From: Tenacibaculum sp. MAR_2009_124
GTDB taxonomy: Bacteria; Bacteroidota; Bacteroidia; Flavobacteriales; Flavobacteriaceae
Assembly (NCBI RefSeq): GCF_900105455.1
Contig: NZ_FNSF01000005.1
Coordinates: 682,001-746,000 of the forward strand
Length of the DNA: 64,000 nt
Reading direction: 5' to 3'
Below, one piece after another: positions 7,882 to 15,692 of this stretch (position 1 is its first letter; every line of letters starts with the position of its first letter). Below the pieces are notes generated by a model, which did no database searches, was not told the origin of the DNA, and saw only the letters and a program-made list of their open reading frames with translations. Both the position numbers and the translations under genes were made by a program.

Positions 7882-8088
7882 TTAATTAAATGTTTTTTTT
7901 CTTCTCTTATAAACTATTCTGAATAAGTCCATCCATAACCCAGCACCTCCTTTATGAGGACAAGACCACTCATGTAATTTTTTATTTACAAGCTGCATCG
8001 TACACTCTCCTGTTATTGGATCATAATCGTCCATATGATGCCACGTATAACCAGATGGCTTCTTCTTCAAACCAACCTTTTTATTAGG
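7882..8088 (-). pseudogene. Orphan C-terminal tip of a WHH nuclease toxin
   Basis: The open frame runs from the codon after a TAG at 8089-8091 to the stop at 7882-7884 and encodes only the last ~68 residues of a toxin: PNKKVGLKKKPSGYTWHHMD followed by DPITGECTMQLV and CPHKGG. The WHH signature and downstream His/Cys match the tip of the larger toxin at 11438-12472 almost residue for residue. No ATG exists; the only start would be TTG at 8068-8070. It lacks delivery and trunk regions, so it is a displaced cassette end kept next to its immunity gene. It could serve as donor sequence for recombination with an intact toxin. Confidence 0.8.
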
Positions 8089-8096
8089 CTACAAAA

Positions 8097-8135
8097 CAAA
8101 AAACTACCTCAATATTACATTAAGGTAGTTTTTAA
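8097..8135 (-). terminator. Terminator after the interrupted immunity gene
   Basis: AAACTACCTC...TAAGGTAGTTT hairpin with T run on the minus strand, between the remnant immunity frame (ends 8214) and the orphan WHH tip. Related to the terminator at 6955-6990. Confidence 0.72.
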
Positions 8136-8213
8136 AGTTATAGTTATCTGTTTACGTGTCCGGTACGGATTACAAACATCCATTTTTTGAGTTTCAAGTA
8201 GCATTAAAGCTAT

Positions 8214-8654
8214 CTATTCAATGGACAAATACAATGGTTTGTTTTCCAATAAACACTCCTTACATATTGATATTATTTTATAGAAATCTGACACCTGTCT
8301 ACTTATAGGTTTTGTTAATGAAAGACATAGCGGATAGTCCTTTCCATTCCATTGTATTACTTCATTTACCGGTCCTCCAGCATCAGGAACAGGCTCAACA
8401 CTTGGAAGCTTCTTCTCCTATTCTCTTTCAAAAACTTCCTTTATTTGTTTAATTTGATTACTCTCTATTACTTCATCTCTAAAAACTTCATCAACCTTGT
8501 TATTTAAAACCTCTCTTAACAAATCTTTGTAAAAAGTAACTAGGGTGCTGAAACTAGATCCAACATTAAAAAATTTATACTCATCTTGCTTTGCAAAAGT
8601 TGAATAGTATTCTTTATCAAAAAAACTATCATTTGAAATTCTTATGTAACTCAT
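8214..8654 (-). pseudogene. Putative immunity gene split by an in-frame TAG
   Basis: From ATG at 8652-8654 the frame encodes 78 residues (MSYIRISNDSFFDKEYYSTF ... IKEVFERE), meets TAG at 8418-8420, and then continues in the same frame for 67 more codons (EKKLPSVEPVPDAGGPVNEV ... KPLYLSIE) to a TAG at 8214-8216. The whole would be a 146-residue acidic protein, a normal size for an immunity protein, and it starts two bases downstream of an orphan toxin tip. I know no family for it. The amber codon suggests recent inactivation, or a shortened product; read-through is possible but unsupported. Confidence 0.65.
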
Positions 8655-8655
8655 A

Positions 8656-9171
8656 TTATTTTTCTTTTATAAATTTTAGAATAACGGTTTCTTTGGTTAA
8701 AGGAAAATTTACTGGATCATACCAAACTGTAGTAAACCCATTATCCTTTGCCCATTTTCCCGTAAATGTCTCGAAGGCGGATAACTCTACATCATTATTA
8801 CTTTTCGTCATAGCCTCCCAAAACTTTCTCAAATTAACAGACTGGCCACCATAAGATTTATACAAATCATCATCTTTTAACCAAACTCCAAAGTTTCCGT
8901 CTACGCTTCCAAAATTAGGATGGTTTTTAAAAAAAGACAAAGAATCATCCAATACTATTTTTCCTATCCCTGCAACTTCATCTGTGATTTTTGTTGGAAT
9001 AAATAAATCTCCATATAATATTTTTTTCCCTTCCTTCACAGGCAGATTATAAGGGTTTGATTTATCAAACAAGGTAACTTCTAAATTAACGTTTCTCTTT
9101 GTATTATTTAATTTTAATGAATATACAAGCTTATTTTGTCGGAGATTTGGGGATATATTGTAATATAACAA
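8656..9171 (-). CDS. Orphan toxin C-terminal domain of unknown activity
   Basis: The frame has no ATG near its 5' end; the nominal start is TTG at 9169-9171, which lies in the T run of the terminator of the preceding cassette, and the frame is closed upstream at 9178-9180. The 171 residues contain DEVAGIGKIVLDDSLSFFKN, GSVDGNFGVW, GGQSVNLRKFWEAM and AFETFTGKWAKDNGF, a compact globular domain with no membrane segment. Its position, followed two bases later by a putative immunity frame and a terminator, matches the other toxin-tip/immunity cassettes here. I cannot assign a catalytic family; ADP-ribosyltransferase- or nuclease-like activity would be speculation. Confidence 0.6.
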   Translation of the reverse strand: MLYYNISPNLRQNKLVYSLKLNNTKRNVNLEVTLFDKSNPYNLPVKEGKKILYGDLFIPTKITDEVAGIGKIVLDDSLSFFKNHPNFGSVDGNFGVWLKDDDLYKSYGGQSVNLRKFWEAMTKSNNDVELSAFETFTGKWAKDNGFTTVWYDPVNFPLTKETVILKFIKEK

Positions 9172-9174
9172 AAA

Positions 9175-9198
9175 AGGTTACCGAATATTTGGTAACCT
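9175..9198 (-). terminator. Terminator after the YwqK-like gene
   Basis: Perfect 10-bp hairpin AGGTTACC...GGTAACCT with TTTTTTG following on the minus strand. It marks the exact boundary between the deaminase cassette and the orphan tip at 8656-9171. Confidence 0.8.
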
Positions 9199-9230
9199 CT
9201 CCCTTAGTTCATCACACTAATTATTAAATA

Positions 9231-9632
9231 TTATTCATCAGTATACCCATATTCATCAACTTGAGGCATACCTGTATGCCTAGCTACTGAATTATACAAT
9301 GCCTTAGTATTTACAAATCCACCATCAGTTTGATTACCTTCAGTATCATACTCATAAAAAACTACTGAGGAAGCCCCGTATTCGAGAGACTCATATTCAA
9401 TTTTGCCATTATCGTGATAATCAACAGCCCAACCCATAGTTTGTCCATCAACATACTCTTGCTCCGAAGCAACGAAACCGTTATCATGATAGCTAAACAC
9501 AACAAAACCAGTAAAAGGTTTCCCTTCATACCAATACTCTAAGCCTGTATATTTCCCTGTTCCTTTATCATCTAAATCTTCCTCTTTTACTCTTATTTTT
9601 TCAGATCTTTTTAATTCTTGATTCATAATCAT
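9231..9632 (-). CDS. YwqK-family (MORN-like) immunity protein
   Basis: The 133-aa protein contains tandem MORN-like units: GKYTGLEYWYEGKPFTGFVV, YHDNGFVASEQEYVDGQTMG, and VDYHDNGKIEYESLEYG. This is the signature of the YwqK antitoxin family, whose Bacillus prototype neutralises the YwqJ deaminase toxin. Nine bases upstream is a toxin with a deaminase-type C-terminus, so sequence and neighbour support each other. The two ATGs (codons 1 and 3) are equally possible starts. A cytosolic protein with no signal peptide, followed by its own terminator. Confidence 0.82.
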   Translation of the reverse strand: MIMNQELKRSEKIRVKEEDLDDKGTGKYTGLEYWYEGKPFTGFVVFSYHDNGFVASEQEYVDGQTMGWAVDYHDNGKIEYESLEYGASSVVFYEYDTEGNQTDGGFVNTKALYNSVARHTGMPQVDEYGYTDE

Positions 9633-9641
9633 ATATCTTTT

Positions 9642-10727
9642 TTAAATAAATTTTTCAATAAACTCTATGCCATGAGTCATAAAATTACAGTCTCCGCATC
9701 TAATCATCACTCTATTTCTTAATAAATTTCTATTAAAACCAATAAATTCTTTTAACAGTTCATCACTGATTTTATAACCTTTAGCTTCTATTCTCCATAA
9801 CAGCTCATTCATAGACAATACCTCTGCATGTATTCCCGGTAAATCTCCTGTCTGCCTCCAACTATAATTGGAAGAATGTTTAACTCCGTTATGAAATTCT
9901 CCTATTTTTTCAAAATGCAATTTCAATCTATTTTCCAAAAATGGATGGATATCATATTTAATATGCCCTTCAGAAAGCATATATTTATAAACCTTTTTAA
10001 CATCTCCCAATTTAGATGTCTGCCTATTGATTCCACTCTTAGACAAAAATTTATTCAGTTTTTTATTAGAAAAATTAGTATGCATAACTATGTCTTTAAC
10101 ATACTTTTTACTCGTTACACCAGCAACCAGGACAACATCTCTAAGACTATTTTTAAACTTAGATTTTTTTCTAAAATTACGAACTTGCCTTGTAACCGTA
10201 TTATACAACTCAACCCCTTTGTCTCCATAAAGAATTTTTACTTCATCGAGAGCAGGTATTATAGGTTTATCATAAACATATCCTTTTTCATAAACTCGAT
10301 GAAAAGGTATCTGTCTAGACCTTAATTCATCCAAATACTTTTTAGCTTCAGCATCATCTAAGCCTTTCAGTTTTTCAGCAAGCTCCTCTACTTCTATTTT
10401 AGAACCTCTAAAAACTTCTTTCCCTTCTTTTACTAAAGCATATAGATTATCTCCAACAGGCACAGGTATACCACTTGCCAAAACGGGCTGCTGAGGTACT
10501 TTTTTAATGGTAATACCTAGTTTTTCATATAATTTATAAACATCATCCGAAAAAACTCGGGTTATCTTAGCTAAACTTTCAATAAACTCATCAATCCAAC
10601 CTTTTAAAGTATCAATATGCTTTGGGATGTTTTTGATAAAGTAAGCAATAACAGCAATCAATCTAGTAAAAGTATCAATACCAAATTTTACTGTTTTCCC
10701 TACCAATCTCCCTGCTTTAAAAGGCAT
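9642..10727 (-). CDS. Polymorphic toxin fragment with YwqJ-like deaminase tip
   Basis: Residues counted from the ATG at 10725-10727. About 10-52 is a conserved trunk (KTVKFGIDTFTRLI, KNIPKHIDTLKGWIDEFI) also found in the WHH toxin downstream of promoter order at 12472. The C-terminal ~100 residues carry a cytidine-deaminase-fold zinc signature: H300-A-E302 in GIHAEVLSMNELL and C344-G-D-C347. This suits a nucleic-acid or nucleotide deaminase of the YwqJ group. The frame stays open upstream to 10808 without a start (LTGGTGTIAKVLKETLRSYK), so the present ATG is internal to the ancestral protein and the N-terminal delivery part is missing. Its YwqK-like partner follows at once. Confidence 0.78.
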   Translation of the reverse strand: MPFKAGRLVGKTVKFGIDTFTRLIAVIAYFIKNIPKHIDTLKGWIDEFIESLAKITRVFSDDVYKLYEKLGITIKKVPQQPVLASGIPVPVGDNLYALVKEGKEVFRGSKIEVEELAEKLKGLDDAEAKKYLDELRSRQIPFHRVYEKGYVYDKPIIPALDEVKILYGDKGVELYNTVTRQVRNFRKKSKFKNSLRDVVLVAGVTSKKYVKDIVMHTNFSNKKLNKFLSKSGINRQTSKLGDVKKVYKYMLSEGHIKYDIHPFLENRLKLHFEKIGEFHNGVKHSSNYSWRQTGDLPGIHAEVLSMNELLWRIEAKGYKISDELLKEFIGFNRNLLRNRVMIRCGDCNFMTHGIEFIEKFI

Positions 10728-10827
10728 CTGAATGAGTGCTTTGTACGATCGTAATGTTTCTTTTAAAACTTTAGCAATCGTCCCAGTTCCTCCTGTTAAG
10801 AAAATTAATTATTTTGGAGTTTTTAAA

Positions 10828-10866
10828 AGAAGAACCACCTTAATTCATTATTAATATGGTTCTTCT
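10828..10866 (-). terminator. Terminator after SUKH gene 10965
   Basis: Hairpin with arms AGAAGAACCA and TGGTTCTTCT and a long AT loop, followed by T-rich sequence on the minus strand. It separates the WHH/SUKH cassette from the truncated deaminase toxin. Confidence 0.72.
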
Positions 10867-10964
10867 GAAGTGTTGTTATCCTATTACATACCTTGCACAG
10901 ATTACAAATCCATACTATCTATAGCCTAAAGCATTCATTCTTCTCAATACTCGATGTATAAACA

Positions 10965-11426
10965 CTATTTCAATCCTTCTATAAATTCTTCAAAAGAACC
11001 ACAAACATACTGTAAACTACTCCCATCCCAGTAATGCAGATAAACGGTACCATAATCCTCATCCTTAGTAGAAATACAATAAGTTGCTCCGCCCGAATTC
11101 TGTCCAAAAGGATATAAAAATTCAGATAACTCTTTCTCTTCAATCTGATAATCGTCAATAATTTCATTAACAGTTACTAGGTCATCTAAAGCATCTAGTA
11201 CATCATTGCCTTTATATTCTAGATCAATTGAATAGAAAAAATCAAAATCAAAGTCCAATCCCACTTTTTTAGAGTAAAAATTAGATTTATCAGGGTACCC
11301 TCCGTTATTTTGAAGAATAAACTCCGTGTATGAGTTTGGTAAGTTTAAATCATATACTTTTACAAATTGTCCAAACTTATCTGGTGAAATTTTTTCAATA
11401 CTGTCTGTTATTTTCATTTTTTTCAT
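10965..11426 (-). CDS. SMI1/KNR4 (SUKH) immunity protein
   Basis: The 153-aa protein has the SUKH pattern: ISPDKFGQFVKVYDLNLPNS then FILQNNGGYP (about 13-46), LYPFGQNSGGATYCISTKD (about 104-122), GTVYLHYWDG and the terminal FEEFIEGLK. It starts 11 bases past the stop of the WHH toxin gene and resembles the SUKH protein 7404-7880, which follows the other tip of the same WHH subtype. It should bind that nuclease tip and protect the producer. A terminator at 10828-10866 closes the pair. Confidence 0.9.
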   Translation of the reverse strand: MKKMKITDSIEKISPDKFGQFVKVYDLNLPNSYTEFILQNNGGYPDKSNFYSKKVGLDFDFDFFYSIDLEYKGNDVLDALDDLVTVNEIIDDYQIEEKELSEFLYPFGQNSGGATYCISTKDEDYGTVYLHYWDGSSLQYVCGSFEEFIEGLK

Positions 11427-11437
11427 ATTTTACATTA

Positions 11438-12472
11438 TTATGATTTTGACCTTGCAATACCAAAAAATAACTCTATTATACCAGGAGCTCCTTTATGAGG
11501 AAAACATGCTGTATGTATTTTTGTCTTTACTAATTGCATAGTACACTCTCCTGTAATGGGATCATAATCATCCATATGATGCCATGTATACCTATTTGGT
11601 TTATTTTTACCATTTAGCACATACTTTTTAGTAAATCCAGGCATAAACTTTTCTACCGCTTCATTACAAAGACGGAAATCATCACTGTCTATTCCTGTTA
11701 CTTTTATCTTAATCTTACCAAACCTTTTATCAGCATTAAATAAATACTGCGGTGTATGTAGAAAATCTGGTACCAAACCTCTTCCTTTTTCAATTCCTCC
11801 TTTAAGCCCACTTTTTAAAATATTAATTCCTTTATTTCTATATTTTATTAATGCTTTTTTTAACGGGTTAAATCTTTTGGAATCACTCTTAACAGCTATT
11901 TTAAGTACCCTATCAAATTCGGAAATAATCTCCTCATTGCTCTTTTCCATTTTTTTAAGATATTTCTCAATATCATCTTGTTTACCTTTCATTATAATAT
12001 CCCCTTCCGTATCTAGAACTGAAATATTTGTGCTAGCTCCTTTTTCCCTTACAACTTTTAAACCTCTTTCATTTAAAACATTACTATACTTAATACTCAA
12101 ATCCTCTGCCAATTTATCCAGATAATGTTGAACTTTCTTCTTAGTATTTCCTCCACTAGTACGAATCTCATCAATTCGTTGTGCAAATTTCCTGATAGCA
12201 TCTTCAGTACCCTCCAAAATGGTTTTCCCATTTTGTTTTACGGTATAAATTGCTCCATCGACACCTTGAACCAGTACTTCCCCTGTATTAGGATCTATTT
12301 TTTGAGCAATCACAACACCTAGGTCATATAGCAAATCAAGGGTAGCTTCTAAACCTTTGAATATCTGATTTTCAAAACCTTTTAAACTATTGATAAACTC
12401 ATCAATCCAACCTTTTAAAGTATCTAAATGCTTTGGAATGTTTTTGATAAAGTCAGCAACAACATCAATCAA
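11438..12472 (-). CDS. 5'-truncated polymorphic toxin, WHH nuclease tip
   Basis: Counted from a TTG at 12470-12472 the product has 344 aa; the frame is open upstream to about 12526 (NEVRLFNRTVTFGIDTFTRL) but contains no ATG before a TAG, so the original N-terminus is lost. Residues 1-30 (IKNIPKHLDTLKGWIDEFIN) match the trunk of the deaminase toxin at protein and DNA level. The middle is Lys-rich and helical. The tip holds W297-H-H299 in RYTWHHMDDYDPITGEC plus H320 and a CFPHKG element, the arrangement of the HNH/Endo VII-type WHH nucleases. Followed by its SUKH protein. Probably a displaced cassette; translation from TTG would still make the tip. Confidence 0.78.
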   Translation of the reverse strand: MIDVVADFIKNIPKHLDTLKGWIDEFINSLKGFENQIFKGLEATLDLLYDLGVVIAQKIDPNTGEVLVQGVDGAIYTVKQNGKTILEGTEDAIRKFAQRIDEIRTSGGNTKKKVQHYLDKLAEDLSIKYSNVLNERGLKVVREKGASTNISVLDTEGDIIMKGKQDDIEKYLKKMEKSNEEIISEFDRVLKIAVKSDSKRFNPLKKALIKYRNKGINILKSGLKGGIEKGRGLVPDFLHTPQYLFNADKRFGKIKIKVTGIDSDDFRLCNEAVEKFMPGFTKKYVLNGKNKPNRYTWHHMDDYDPITGECTMQLVKTKIHTACFPHKGAPGIIELFFGIARSKS

Positions 12473-12555
12473 TCTAGTAAAAGTATCAATACCAAACGTT
12501 ACTGTTCTATTAAATAGTCTTACTTCATTCTAAAAAGTTTTTGAGCATAGTATTA

Positions 12556-12582
12556 AAAAAGCACCCTTTTTACGAGTGCTTT
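12556..12582 (-). terminator. Terminator after the 12587 immunity-like gene
   Basis: AAAGCAC (12558-12564) pairs with GTGCTTT (12576-12582); T run on the minus strand. Directly abuts the gene stop. Confidence 0.72.
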
Positions 12583-12586
12583 AGTG

Positions 12587-12928
12587 TTACTCTTGTTCCC
12601 AAGGACGATTTGTTGGTCGATCATCCGTCAATAACCCGAATTCTTCATTTTCCATAAAGGATTTGAAATTCATTAAATAAGAATAAACTTCGTCATTTGT
12701 AAATTTTAATTTCCCCCTTACGGGAGCATTTTCCATTATTGATTCAAAATGAAAATCTGGATGATCTTCTGCCCATTTAAGCATTTCATAAACACCTTTT
12801 CTATCATTTAACTCATCATAATCTTTTATTTTTTCACCTAACTTTTTGTCAAATCTGACATCTTCTATTTTCTTTACTTTATAAAGATATAAAATAGGTG
12901 TCATTAGATAAGCTTCTATTATTCTCAT
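12587..12928 (-). CDS. Hypothetical protein, probable orphan immunity
   Basis: A 113-aa charged, soluble protein (MRIIEAYLMTPILYLYKVKK ... KSFMENEEFGLLTDD) with no family that I recognise. Size, isolation between a terminator and the SUKH tandem array, and absence of any neighbouring toxin tip all fit an immunity gene whose toxin was lost. The 227 bases upstream (12929-13155) contain the recurring array spacer and no gene. ATG at 12926-12928. Confidence 0.6.
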   Translation of the reverse strand: MRIIEAYLMTPILYLYKVKKIEDVRFDKKLGEKIKDYDELNDRKGVYEMLKWAEDHPDFHFESIMENAPVRGKLKFTNDEVYSYLMNFKSFMENEEFGLLTDDRPTNRPWEQE

Positions 12929-13054
12929 TAGTTGTAATTATTTTATAAATTAATATTTCTTATTTTAAATTCCATCTTTTATTAATACTATGTTCAACGC
13001 ACAAGCACAACACACTTATTTTTTTTGGACCTCAAAAGACATCTTCTCTTTTTT

Positions 13055-13145
13055 CTAATATTTCTATTCACAAACTTTATCCAACTTAAAAAATATTTTT
13101 ACACAAAAACTACCCTACAAAAACTTGTAGGGCAGCTTTACAATT
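13055..13145. repeat. Array spacer repeat, copy 1, with terminator
   Basis: Sequence CAAACTTTATCCAACTTAAA followed by a TACACAAAAAC-like run and a hairpin (CTACCCTACAA / TTGTAGGGCAG, 13110-13135) with T run on the minus strand. Near-identical spacers precede or follow the SUKH genes at 14040-14105, 14590-14700 and 16190-16290. They show that the SUKH units arose by tandem duplication, spacer included. Confidence 0.75.
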
Positions 13146-13155
13146 AATACGTTAT

Positions 13156-13608
13156 TTACAATTCTTTTAACCCTTCTAGAAACTCTGTAAAAGAATCAGT
13201 CAACTTATGCATTTCTCCATCTGAATAATAAACATGAATACTACCATAATCGTCTTTTTTCACAGACAAAGATATTGTTCCTCCCTGAACATGTCCAATA
13301 GATAAATGACCATTAGGGAAATCATCTAAACCTCCAATATTAGCTCTTTCAAGATTATATTTCCCATATTTGATTGGTAATAAATATTCAAAATACAATT
13401 CCTCTTCCCATACTTCCGGTTTAAAAAAATAAGCCCTTAACAACCTCATTCCATTATTTTCAAGCATAAAACTCTTATAACTTTCAGGCAATTCTATTGC
13501 ATAAAATCTTTCGAATTCTAACACTTCTTCTAAAGTTAAATTTTCTCCTTTTGCTTCGAATTTTATATTAGTAATCTTCATCAAACCTTTTATGCTATTC
13601 GACTTCAT
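13156..13608 (-). CDS. SUKH immunity paralogue 1
   Basis: A 150-aa SMI1/KNR4 protein: LTLEEVLEFERFYAIELPES and FMLENNGM form the N-terminal SUKH helices, ANIGGLDDFPNGHLSIGHVQ and VKKDDYGSIHVYYSDGEMHK the central sheet, and SFTEFLEGLKEL the end. The first 9-10 codons (MKSNSIKGL) are not in its paralogues and come from overlap with the gene upstream (4 bases, ATGA); an internal ATG at codon 10 gives the paralogue-like start. The subtype corresponds to that guarding the 746-aa toxin, so it may widen or back up immunity to variants of that tip. Confidence 0.88.
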   Translation of the reverse strand: MKSNSIKGLMKITNIKFEAKGENLTLEEVLEFERFYAIELPESYKSFMLENNGMRLLRAYFFKPEVWEEELYFEYLLPIKYGKYNLERANIGGLDDFPNGHLSIGHVQGGTISLSVKKDDYGSIHVYYSDGEMHKLTDSFTEFLEGLKEL

Positions 13609-14015
13609 ATATCTGAGTCTTGTACTTCTATATTTTTCAAAAAGCTTTTGAAAGAACTTGCTACTTTAAATGGTAATTCATCTGAAAAATAAAAATAAAT
13701 CTCTCCATAATTACCTTCTTTATACCCTAGAGCAATATATCCAATAGGCAATAAATTAGGATAAAGAAAATTATGTTTGTTGTTGAAATAATCTTTCACA
13801 TTACTAGCCCCATTTTTTATAGGATAAAACCCACTCAAACAAAATTCTCGATTATCATGTCGTATAATATATTCTTTTTCAAATGAAACCTTACCCCCAT
13901 TGGACTTTAACACATGTTCCCTATAATCGTTAGGTAGTTTAGCCATAATTAACTTCTCTAATTCTTCTATTTCTTCTATACCTATATCGCCATTATAATT
14001 TTTAAACTTCTTCAT
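13605..14015 (-). CDS. SUKH immunity paralogue, divergent type
   Basis: A 136-aa SMI1/KNR4-like protein of another branch: IGIEEIEELEKLIMAKLPND with HVLKSNGGKV, then LLPIGYIALGYKEGNYGEIY and the terminal FKSFLKNIEVQDSDI. Closest relative in the window is the frameshifted copy at 15693-16117. It overlaps the next gene by ATGA, so the two are coupled. The cognate toxin is not visible; it presumably belonged to a lost tip. Confidence 0.85.
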   Translation of the reverse strand: MKKFKNYNGDIGIEEIEELEKLIMAKLPNDYREHVLKSNGGKVSFEKEYIIRHDNREFCLSGFYPIKNGASNVKDYFNNKHNFLYPNLLPIGYIALGYKEGNYGEIYFYFSDELPFKVASSFKSFLKNIEVQDSDI

Positions 14016-14039
14016 TTATGATAATATTTAATTGTTTGT

Positions 14040-14105
14040 AAACTTCATTTTACACAAAAAACTACCCTACAAAAACTTGCATGGCAGCTTTACAATTAAT
14101 ATATG
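14040..14105. repeat. Array spacer repeat, copy 2
   Basis: Short copy of the spacer with the degenerate hairpin CTACCCTACAA...CATGGCAG (14062-14087), downstream of the SUKH gene 14110-14526. Confidence 0.65.
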
Positions 14106-14109
14106 TTAT

Positions 14110-14526
14110 TTACAATTCTTTTAAACCTTCTAGAAACTCTGAAAAAGAACTAGCTAACTTATGCATTTCTCCATCTGAATAATAAACATAAATACTCCCG
14201 TAATCATCTTTTTTTACAGACATAGAAAAATTACCTGTTCTTGACCTCCCAATAGAAATTTTCCCTTCTGGATAATCATTTAAACAATCTTTTGTGTTAT
14301 ACTTTTCAAAAGTACTTGAACCGTATTTAATTGAAAAAACATTAAAAAACTCTATCTCGTCATCCCATTCTTCCGGCTTAAAGTATAAGTCAACCGTAGA
14401 CGAAAAACCATTCATCTCTAATATTTTTTCTTTGTAATCTTCCGGTAATGAGATACCATATTCCAACTCTAAATTCAAAATCTCCGATTCAGAAATCAAT
14501 TTTTCTTCTCTTTTTTTAAATTTCAT
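14110..14526 (-). CDS. SUKH immunity paralogue 2
   Basis: A 138-aa SMI1/KNR4 protein. The C-terminal 45 residues (SVKKDDYGSIYVYYSDGEMH ... FSEFLEGLKEL) are nearly those of the paralogues at 13156, 14708 and 16299, whereas the N-terminal 90 (SEILNLELEYGISLPEDYKE, MNGFSSTVDLYFKPEEWDDE) have diverged strongly. Since the variable face of SUKH proteins is what recognises the toxin, this copy probably guards a different variant. Flanked on both sides by spacer repeats, so it stands as a separate unit without a toxin. Confidence 0.87.
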   Translation of the reverse strand: MKFKKREEKLISESEILNLELEYGISLPEDYKEKILEMNGFSSTVDLYFKPEEWDDEIEFFNVFSIKYGSSTFEKYNTKDCLNDYPEGKISIGRSRTGNFSMSVKKDDYGSIYVYYSDGEMHKLASSFSEFLEGLKEL

Positions 14527-14584
14527 CCTTTATTAATCAATTAATTTCAGAAGCTCCTCTATTTGTTTGTTACTTTAGAAGGCA

Positions 14585-14700
14585 CTTTTCCTTTTTTACA
14601 ACACTCTCTAAACAAACTTTATCCAACTTAAAAAACATTTCATTTTTACTCAAAAAAACTACCTCACAAAAAATTATAAGGCAGCTTTTCAAATAATATA
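14585..14700. repeat. Array spacer repeat, copy 3
   Basis: Long copy of the spacer (TTTTTTACAACACTCTCTAA and ATCCAACTTAAAAAACAT) ending in a weak hairpin CTACCTCAC...AAGGCAG. It matches 16190-16290 closely, including the bases before it. Confidence 0.7.
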
Positions 14701-14707
14701 TCGTTAT

Positions 14708-15127
14708 TTACAATTCTTTTAACCCTTCCAAAAATTCCGTAAAAGAATCCGCCAACTTATGCATTTCTCCATCTGAATAATAAACATGAATACTACCATA
14801 ATCGTCTTTTTTCACAGACAAAGATATTGTTCCCCCTTGAACATGTCCAATAACTAAATTACCTTTAGGATAATCATCGATACCTCCTATGTTAGCTTCT
14901 TCTACAATATAACTACCGTATTTAATCGGTAATATATATTCTAAATATAATGTATCCTCCCATATTTCTGGTTTAAAAAAATATTCTCCTAACGGATTCA
15001 TACCGTTACTTTTTAGCATAAAGTTTTTATAACTCTCAGGTAGCTTCACGGAATACAAATTTTCTAATTCAATTAATTCCTCTCTAGTTAAATCATTTCC
15101 TTCTGCTTCGAATTTTATATTATTCAT
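14708..15127 (-). CDS. SUKH immunity paralogue 3
   Basis: A 139-aa SMI1/KNR4 protein (LTREELIELENLYSVKLPES, FMLKSNGMNPLGEYFFKPEI, ANIGGIDDYPKGNLVIGHVQ, SFTEFLEGLKEL). It lies nine bases past the broken WHH toxin remnant 15137-15540, in the same way as paralogue 16299 follows the intact toxin, so it was this remnant's cognate protein. Its middle 50 residues are essentially identical to 16299, while the first 45 differ. Confidence 0.9.
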   Translation of the reverse strand: MNNIKFEAEGNDLTREELIELENLYSVKLPESYKNFMLKSNGMNPLGEYFFKPEIWEDTLYLEYILPIKYGSYIVEEANIGGIDDYPKGNLVIGHVQGGTISLSVKKDDYGSIHVYYSDGEMHKLADSFTEFLEGLKEL

Positions 15128-15136
15128 AATATCAGT

Positions 15137-15540
15137 TATTTTACCAAATTTAAAATCTCTTTTAGTTGTTTATGACTGCCCATATGTTGGGTTGTTTGCT
15201 CATGAACCTCTCTAATAACTAATTGTAAAGAGCTTTTCAAATCAGAATCTAAGTCATCCATATGATACCATGTTAACTCTAATACACTATTTAAATCACA
15301 ACCTAAAGAAGGGTTTATATCTAATTCTACCCAACTGTTTGTGAAATCAGGGATCCTATTACACGTAATATTTACCTTGACAATACCTTTTTTTTATTTT
15401 GTCAAAAGCACTATTAATATCTTCTAAACTATACCCTTTAATCTTATCATAGTCGCCATTACCCAACTTACCCGCTATTGAAAACATGCTTCCTACCTTA
15501 AAGGAAAAGTGAGAGGTAACGCTATTACCTTATCAAATCA
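15137..15540 (-). pseudogene. Decayed WHH toxin C-terminus
   Basis: Minus-strand translation gives, in one frame, MFSIAGKLGNGDYDKIKGYS ... INSAFDKIKK and, after a -1/+2 type shift near 15394, KGIVKVNIT then LELTWYHMDDLDSDLKSSLQ, TTQHMGSHKQ and a stop at 15137-15139. This aligns over ~130 residues with the end of the intact 746-aa toxin. The signature Trp-His-His has become Trp-Tyr-His, and the 5' part is missing; a nine-residue scrap FLGGTEKIA about 15550 recalls the trunk motif LTGGTGTIAKV. Hence a non-functional displaced tip still followed by its immunity gene. Confidence 0.85.
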
Positions 15541-15589
15541 CGCAATCTTTTCAGTTCCGCCTAAAAAAAACCACTTCAGAAACTACAAA

Positions 15590-15622
15590 TAAGGCTATCT
15601 ATGAAAAGTCAAGATAGCTTCT
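15590..15622 (-). terminator. Probable terminator after the broken SUKH copy
   Basis: GCTATCT and AGATAGC arms around a 14-base loop, with T-rich sequence on the minus strand; about 75 bases past the end of the frameshifted SUKH frame. Confidence 0.5.
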
Positions 15623-15692
15623 CTCAATAATGAATCAATTTTGTTTTATAACTAAAATTAGCCTTTGCGAAGTTTTTTTTAATAGCAGAACC

